DNA from: Emydura subglobosa
Taxonomy: Eukaryota > Chordata > Testudines > Chelidae
Direction of reading: 5' to 3'
Length of the DNA: 64,000 nt
Assembly (NCBI GenBank): GCA_007922225.1
Contig: ML680098.1
Span: 2,852,001-2,916,000, forward strand
A program made the translations under genes and the position numbers. The notes under the pieces were generated by a model, which was not told the DNA's origin, searched no databases, and saw only the letters and a program-made list of their open reading frames with translations. This document shows, in pieces, positions 58,061-64,000 of this stretch. The stretch's first letter is position 1. Every line of letters starts with the position of its first letter.

Positions 58061-60480
58061 CTTTTCAATGGGGTATATATTTTAAATGTCACTATTGGAA
58101 AGATGAATGGATCTCTTTAGGGTTTTGTTCAATACAGTAACAAATGTTAATTGTAGGTTGAATTATGAGAGTGAACTGCATGTGCCCCAACAACGATGAA
58201 GTATATACACCCTTTATATTGCAGGACTAAACAGTCTCATAGCTAAAGGTAATTGCTTAGCAATGAGCAGCCAATAAAATCTGTTTTTAAGATCAGCTGA
58301 GTTACATGAAATAATGAAGTTTATATATTTAATGACCATAATAACAGCAGTGTTGTTACAATGATATTGGTGGATTTTAACTTGTAAGTCATAACCAGAT
58401 ATAAAAGAACCCTTAAAAAGAGAGAATGAATCAAATTCTTTAAACTTTGTCCAGTTGCTACAGAACTTCATGAGTGACTTGTAATATTCCTTTTTTCTTA
58501 ATGTGATTGGTTACCTTACGTTCTCATATGTTTTTAAAAGAGTGGGGGGTGAAGATGATATTTAGGAAGTTGGAGGGAGCAAAGCATGGTCTAAAATAAA
58601 AACAAGAGCTGAAATAGCAAGCTTGCCTACCAGTTACCAGTTTTCTACGTATATAAACAAAATTTTTGTGAAATCTGCATAAAAGTGATTAATCTTCAGT
58701 AGAGGTCATGGACTCCTGCATTTTAAAATTCCTTTATGTCAGACATCTGTGGATTTCTCTGACAGCACAAAGCAAGTCAATTGCCTGTTAAAGGATGCCT
58801 GCAGACATCGGGTGAACTTTAACTCCAACATGCAAGAACAAGATTTTAGTCTTGACTAAAACTATTTGCTGAAATAATGGAAAGCTGTGACACTGCAGAA
58901 TGATATTTTCCAAGACCAAACTTGTACGTTGGCTACCAGCATAGGGAAGATGTATGCATTTTTTATTTTTAAAGAGAATAAAATGTGTCCAACCTGTTTC
59001 TTGGTAAAAGACTTCTTAGTGCTGTGGATGGACCTACTGAATTGTTGGAATAAGGTTGATTTAGGTTTGTAGTTTTTTTTATAATTTTAATAGAGAAGCG
59101 ATAAGTGTATTTTAAGTTGTTTTTTGAGAGCATAAAAACATTTTACATCACTTTCTCCAGAAATGCATCCCTGCAAGTTGTAGATAATGTGCCTTCGACT
59201 TTCCTACAAATTTTCTGTCAGGTGTGTGTTTTCTGAAAATGCAGGGGAGGCTGATATGACTAGCTTTTGAGGCAGCTGCAACCAAATCTTTTTTCTATTT
59301 CTGTTCTAAGTAATTTGTCATCTTGTGATTTTATATTCTCATCCAAACCAGGCTATCATCATCTGAAAGTGTTTTGTGAAACACAGCTATTTTCCTTTGG
59401 AATTATTGTTGTTCCAGCCGCTAGCTCAGCATCTACAGTGAGAATAACAGTAAAACGATCTTTTGTGAACTTGTAAACTATTTGGATTCAACTAATGTCA
59501 CTTAGAATTTCTGCCACACTTATTTTATGCTTTAGTGCAGGGTTAGGGCATGTCTGTAGATTTTTAGGTACTTCCAGTATTTTTTTTTGCAGAACTCAGG
59601 CTTATGTTCAAAAATACGTATTTTTTTTCTAGCTCTTCTGGATATGAAGATGTACTTCTGCTGAATGTGGACCAATATAGTGCTGTCATCTAGAGTCTGT
59701 AGTTAAGCACAAACAGTAGCCCGGAGTCATGAATCGCTACATCTCAATTTTTGTTAACATTGAAGTTAATGGTGTCATCTCATATGCCAACGTATTAATT
59801 ATTTCACTGCTGCTTGCTTTTAACAGTAATAGCCAGCTGTTTTGTTTTATCTAATATGATTCATTTGCAAGACATTTCACAGGAATGAGGCTGCGAATGA
59901 TGGATACAAATACTTGTATTGTCTATTAAATGTTTTGTGTTTTCCCTCCCTCCCATTATGGAAGGAGGAGAATTGTATGTTATGAGGTAGGAACTGGTAA
60001 ATCTTGAGGGTGGGAGGAAAGGAAAGAGGCCATGTAGGTGGGAGAATTTAAAAAAAGAAAAGAATAGGTAAATTAAAGTAATACTTAAAAGTGCTCAACA
60101 AAATAAATTAAGGAACCAATCCAAGCCTTTCAAAATCAATGGGAGTCTTTCTGCTGAGTTCATTGTACTTTGGATCAGAGCCTTACTTTTAAAAATACAG
60201 TAGATTGTTCCAAAAATCTGCAAAATCTAGGGGAAAATTTGTTCGGGCTGTGGCAATATCTTTCTTGCACATCCAGTGATCTAACGTATGACCCAGAATC
60301 TTGATGTAAAGTTCTTGCAAACTACTTTCATTTTGACACTAAAGTTTGTGTTGCTGTGACTTTTTGATCTGTGTATTGTAGCCTGATTTTAAGTGTATTA
60401 GTTATTTAATAGGGTTATAGGTTTGCCAGTTGCTTGGATTAGAAGATTCTTGTCCTAAATCAGGCTCCAGAAGAATTTTA
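58061..60480 (+). other. Intron 2 stretch without firm features
   Basis: AT-rich non-coding sequence. A possible transposon start, 'GGGTTAGGGCATGTCTGTAG', lies at about 59541, and a short palindromic repeat ('AATCAATGGGAGTCTTTCTG') at about 60116-60185. No exon is recognised. Confidence 0.5.
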
Positions 60481-61480
60481 TAAGGACCGCCGGGTGTACA
60501 ATAGGAAGTTTCTTAGTGATAACCAAATTTGTACAATTTTATAAGTTTTATTAGGGTAACATAAAATGATAGACAAATGACTGATATAAAGAAAATGAAC
60601 AATCAGATGAATAATGGATAATACATCTTTAAATTTAGAGACTTATATGGGGTGTGTGTGTGTGTGTGTGTGTGAGTGTGAGAGATACTTAGACGAACAT
60701 ACTCACACCCTTCCCTGATGACCTGATTGAGAGAGATTTCTGGTTCCTCACCTCTTGAGTACAGGGGTGAAGTAAGCACTGCTAGAGCTAAGAACTATAA
60801 ACTAAGACTATAAATAAGACTATAAAATGAAGAAGGAAAAACTTAACACAAACTAAAGAAACTTCAAGCAAGAGTAGATGACGATCGCCCCAAATAGCAT
60901 GATCTTTCCTTTCTTATACCCCAAGAATATGGGTTCTCCTTCTAAGTCCATATTTGGATTGTCCACCCCCAAATTATTGGGGTATGCATACTCTATAGGC
61001 CGGCAGGTTCATGAATATTAAGGATATCCATGACATTTTACTTCCCATTTCAAAGATTCCATGACTTCACCTATGTGGGTTTTGAGGTGTACTAGTTTAG
61101 GCCTGACATCATTACTTTCAACACTTGTCTAGGCCAAAGGTCCCGAGTATGTCTGCTAACTGCTAACTCATTTAGGACAAACATGACCATATATGTCTTG
61201 TTTTTGCTATACGTCAACACTTTCAACACTAATTCCCAAATATATGTATAATAATAATTACATAGCTGTCACACAGGATGTGGCCTTGCATTACAGCAAA
61301 AAAATATATAAAATTTATAACTCTATTATAATCACACAATCATACTTAAATCTATAAGAAAAGATACGTATATATATAATGCAAGCAAGCAGGCTAGTTC
61401 TATGGGCTACAGTATTTAGTTAAAGAACACAAACCTCTTCAGGGGATGCCTTGATCTTGTTAAGAATTGGTAGCGATGGA
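60481..61480 (-). mobile_element. Compositionally distinct block, possible LTR-type remnant
   Basis: From about 60480 the sequence becomes A-rich and G-poor with phrases such as 'ACTAAGACTATAAATAAGAC', 'AAACTTCAAGCAAGAGTAGA' and 'AATGCAAGCAAGCAGGCTAG'. This resembles antisense LTR-type insertions in reptiles. A (GT)n run at 60652-60674 interrupts it. No viral gene is visible. The ends and class are not established. Confidence 0.3.
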
Positions 61481-62940
61481 ACATCTCTTAACATGAACTG
61501 AAGGCGATCTATTAAAGATGTTGAACAATCAACATTTGTAGTTTTAGGGTTCTTCATAGTTTAGCTCCCTTGAAAGAATTTAGTAACTGTAGTGTGTATA
61601 TCCTGCACAGGTAAATGAACTCACTTTTATTGTTTGAAGTTGACATTTATTAATTCTGTAGCCAGACTATAGGGTGCACAACCTTTTGTTCATTACTTAG
61701 CTGTAATTTGTATCCAGTCACTTTTTCCCCTAAGTAGGGAATAATATTTTTAATATTTTCATTCCATTTTTATGGAACCCAGTAACAGTGGCTATTCTTG
61801 CCTCTTAATAACCAGCATATAGAAAGAAAGTTCTTTGTTTGCAAGTCACCTCAGAACTCCAGCTAAATTCTTTTAACACTGTTTGATTTGTTGAGTGACA
61901 AGCTGTCACAACTGAAACAGTTTCCATGTCAGCACCCTGAAGGCTTCATATGGCTTCCTTGAATGGAATCCTAGCAGGGAGTTAGTATGTGGTGGTGGGT
62001 TTTTTGGTTCTTTTTTTTTTTTTTTTTTTGGTTCAATCTAGCTGTATCTCTTTCGTGGTGGGAAAGAAGAGTTCACCTAGGGTCCATCTCATTTGTTCAC
62101 TTGTGGATAACCTCAGGTGATCTCCTGTTTCCATCTATGTTTCACAAAATTTTAGTTCTGCCACACTTGATTTATGTCGAACAGGGCTCGAAACTTGGAC
62201 TATTGGTAGCCAGAGGCAAATACAAATGATTTGAGGGCCACTAATGAAGTCTAGAGGAAGTATGTAGGGGAGAGACTCAACTTGTGCCCCAAGCAACCTG
62301 GAAGTGAGATGGTCCTAACCCTGGACCCTGCTTGTGGGCTCCATATTTCATAGCAGCCTCTAGCCTAAAATGGCTGAAATGGACAAGGTTGTCTTCCAGC
62401 CCAGCACCTCTTGGAAGTGGTGGTATCTGCTGCCCTCATCTCCCTTTTTTATTGGGTGGTCCAGTTCTGAAATAGCTCCAGTAAATTGAGACAGTGTAAT
62501 TGAAGAAGTCTTGTTAGTTTCACAGCTGCCCCAGGGTTCTGATTAGCATCTGTGAAACTGATCAGAGTTCTCTGCTTGGGAAAGCCCTAGAACAGTCAGC
62601 AGGCTCAGAAAGAGTTCGTATTTTGAAGGCTGATGTATCAAACCAAGTGTCTGGAAATGTAATTTCATTTTTCAAAATGAAAGCTTAGACTGCAGAAAGT
62701 TGTAGCTCAGAATTTTTGTCATTGTTTTCCCCCACTCATCAGGGACAGCTATTCACTAGCTGGGGCAAGTAGGCGAAACGTTCAGGCCCTGATGTCAGAT
62801 ACCTATACAATTCTGATGAATTATTTGTCCTCCAGTTTAATCTTATTTAATAGGTAGATCCTGTCCAGGACAGAGTGGTGTATGAAAATATTGTAGTATC
62901 GACCTTTTTATAAGTCATGGTGATGGTGGTATAAATATTC
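61481..62940 (+). other. Intron 2 stretch with T19 run
   Basis: Non-coding sequence with T19 at 62011-62029. The open frames here are short. No exon is recognised. Confidence 0.55.
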
Positions 62941-63035
62941 TGCATAAGCACTTTGGGGCATGGACTATCTTTTTTTTTTTTGTGAGTTAATACGGTGCCT
63001 AGCACATGGTGCTGGTCGATGACTGACTGACTGGG
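62941..63035 (+). repeat. L2-like LINE 3'-end remnant
   Basis: 'TAAGCACTTTGGGGCATGGA' and 'CTATC', then 'ACGGTGCCTAGCACATGGTG' and 'CTGGTCGATGACTG', follow the conserved 3' tail of an L2/CR1-like family, interrupted by a T run. It is the second such remnant in the window. Confidence 0.65.
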
Positions 63036-64000
63036 ATTCTTTGTATTATATATTATTCATTATTTGCATTGCAGTAGCACCAATTTGGGCAAATGGAACA
63101 CAGCTGGTAATTGCTGAGTCCTGCTGTGTATCTCTGCAAACTGCATGAACTGATTGTGGGGAGGAGAGAGAGAACCAAAAATCACTTTGTATATAAATGT
63201 ATATACTCTGCAATCTATCACCAGTACTGACTGCAAATTTCAACCCTTCCTGCTTTCCATCAGGAATATGGTAGCAAAGCTCTACAGATAAATTTTATGC
63301 CCTGATATGCCCCCCTGAAAGAGCTGCCTCTTCATTCTTCTCAGTTATTCATCTGCAGTTACTGCCTGCTGGCTCTGTCCTGCCCATGGCAGATGTCCCT
63401 TCACTGAGAAGGCTTCTTTCCTCTGACAGATTTCTGTTTTATTTCAGATTTGTTGCTTAGTAATTAGTTGGGTTTTGTTTGTTTTACTTAAGGGAGGAGA
63501 CTTTGGCAAGGACACTGGGCATTCTGGATGGACAAAACGCTGAGGGGAGGGAGAAGGCATTTGGTGCCCTGTGAAGTGGCACTCCACAAGGATTAACAGC
63601 AGGCTGCTTCTGCTCTCCCTGGTGTTCTGAACTCCCTTCCATTCCTTGCTGATGCTTGCAATGTCACTTTGCATCCAGGCCATGAGCAGGCTGCCAGGCA
63701 CTGGGAATTGTGGGCAGAGGAGAAGCCTTCAGGGAGCTGTGTCAGAGGAACAGCTGGACCTGTAGGAGGAAGGAGAATTATCTATATTTGTAAGACGCCT
63801 GTCACCTTGATATCTAAGTGCAGAGCTAAGTTTGAAGGATAAAAAAAGCATCCTCTGGAATGTGTGCATTTATATGTACAAGGATTTTTCTTTTAATTAA
63901 TAGTTTTAATTTATGGACCTTGTTCCTTGGGAAAAGCCTACTGAAAAAGAACTTTGATCTGAACATAAACTTAAACTGATCTTTTTTGATAAGGGGTCCT
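63036..64000 (+). other. Intron 2, right edge, nothing recognised
   Basis: Non-coding sequence to the end of the window. No splice-flanked frame matching DLG5 is seen. Confidence 0.6.

Larger units (their letters stand above)
57749..64000 (+). other. DLG5: DLG5 intron 2 (runs past right edge)
   Basis: The intron begins GTGAGT at 57749. I found no segment to the right that could encode the expected next part of DLG5 (the start of its coiled-coil region), so exon 3 lies beyond 64000. If the intron were retained, the frame would continue 31 codons and stop at TGA 57841-57843. Confidence 0.85.

Noticed and set aside
1..64000. CRISPR arrays, tRNA or rRNA genes, operons
   Set aside because: The sequence is vertebrate intronic DNA. 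No regularly spaced direct repeats with unique spacers, no complete tRNA fold and no rRNA signature were found. The only tRNA-like box (around 936-952) belongs to a MIR fragment.

Overview
This is vertebrate nuclear DNA holding the 5' end of one large gene. The most economical reading is a sauropsid, probably a turtle. The evidence is a long AT-rich intron, antisense CR1-type LINE fragments with their diagnostic 3' sequences, several hAT-type elements with short inverted ends and 8-bp target duplications, a pogo/Tigger-like family, and MIR-like SINEs. The species assignment rests on remembered repeat families and is inference.

The gene is DLG5 on the + strand, a MAGUK-family scaffold. Exon 1 (CpG-rich 5' UTR plus coding bases 166-469) encodes the N-terminal CARD-like helical domain. 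Exon 2 (57680-57748, 69 nt) encodes the serine-rich segment containing MPSDSESSSSLSS. Both introns have consensus GT...AG boundaries in phase 1, and the two exons join in frame. Intron 1 is 57,210 bp. Intron 2 runs off the right edge, and I could not find exon 3.

Layout: 1-620 is the CpG-rich 5' end, with G-rich tracts just after the first donor. 620-57679 is intron 1, mostly unremarkable AT-rich sequence with scattered transposons: hAT-like copies at 3.7, 8.5, 10.2, 20.2 and 44.1 kb; a Tigger-like copy at 13.0 kb and another at 55.1-56.5 kb split by a 1.06-kb insertion; a 68-bp-arm foldback at 12.6 kb; a 359-bp near-palindrome at 25.0 kb; a decayed antisense CR1 at 32.3-34.7 kb that still shows ORF1 esterase-like and reverse-transcriptase motifs; and MIR-like and palindromic short repeats. 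Intron 2 opens with a GC-rich, hairpin-forming element only about 17 bp after the exon 2 donor.

I found no second protein-coding gene, tRNA, rRNA or CRISPR array. Nearly all other open frames are short chance frames in intron sequence. The most notable observations concern genome structure (nested, foldback and splice-proximal transposons) rather than a new gene system.
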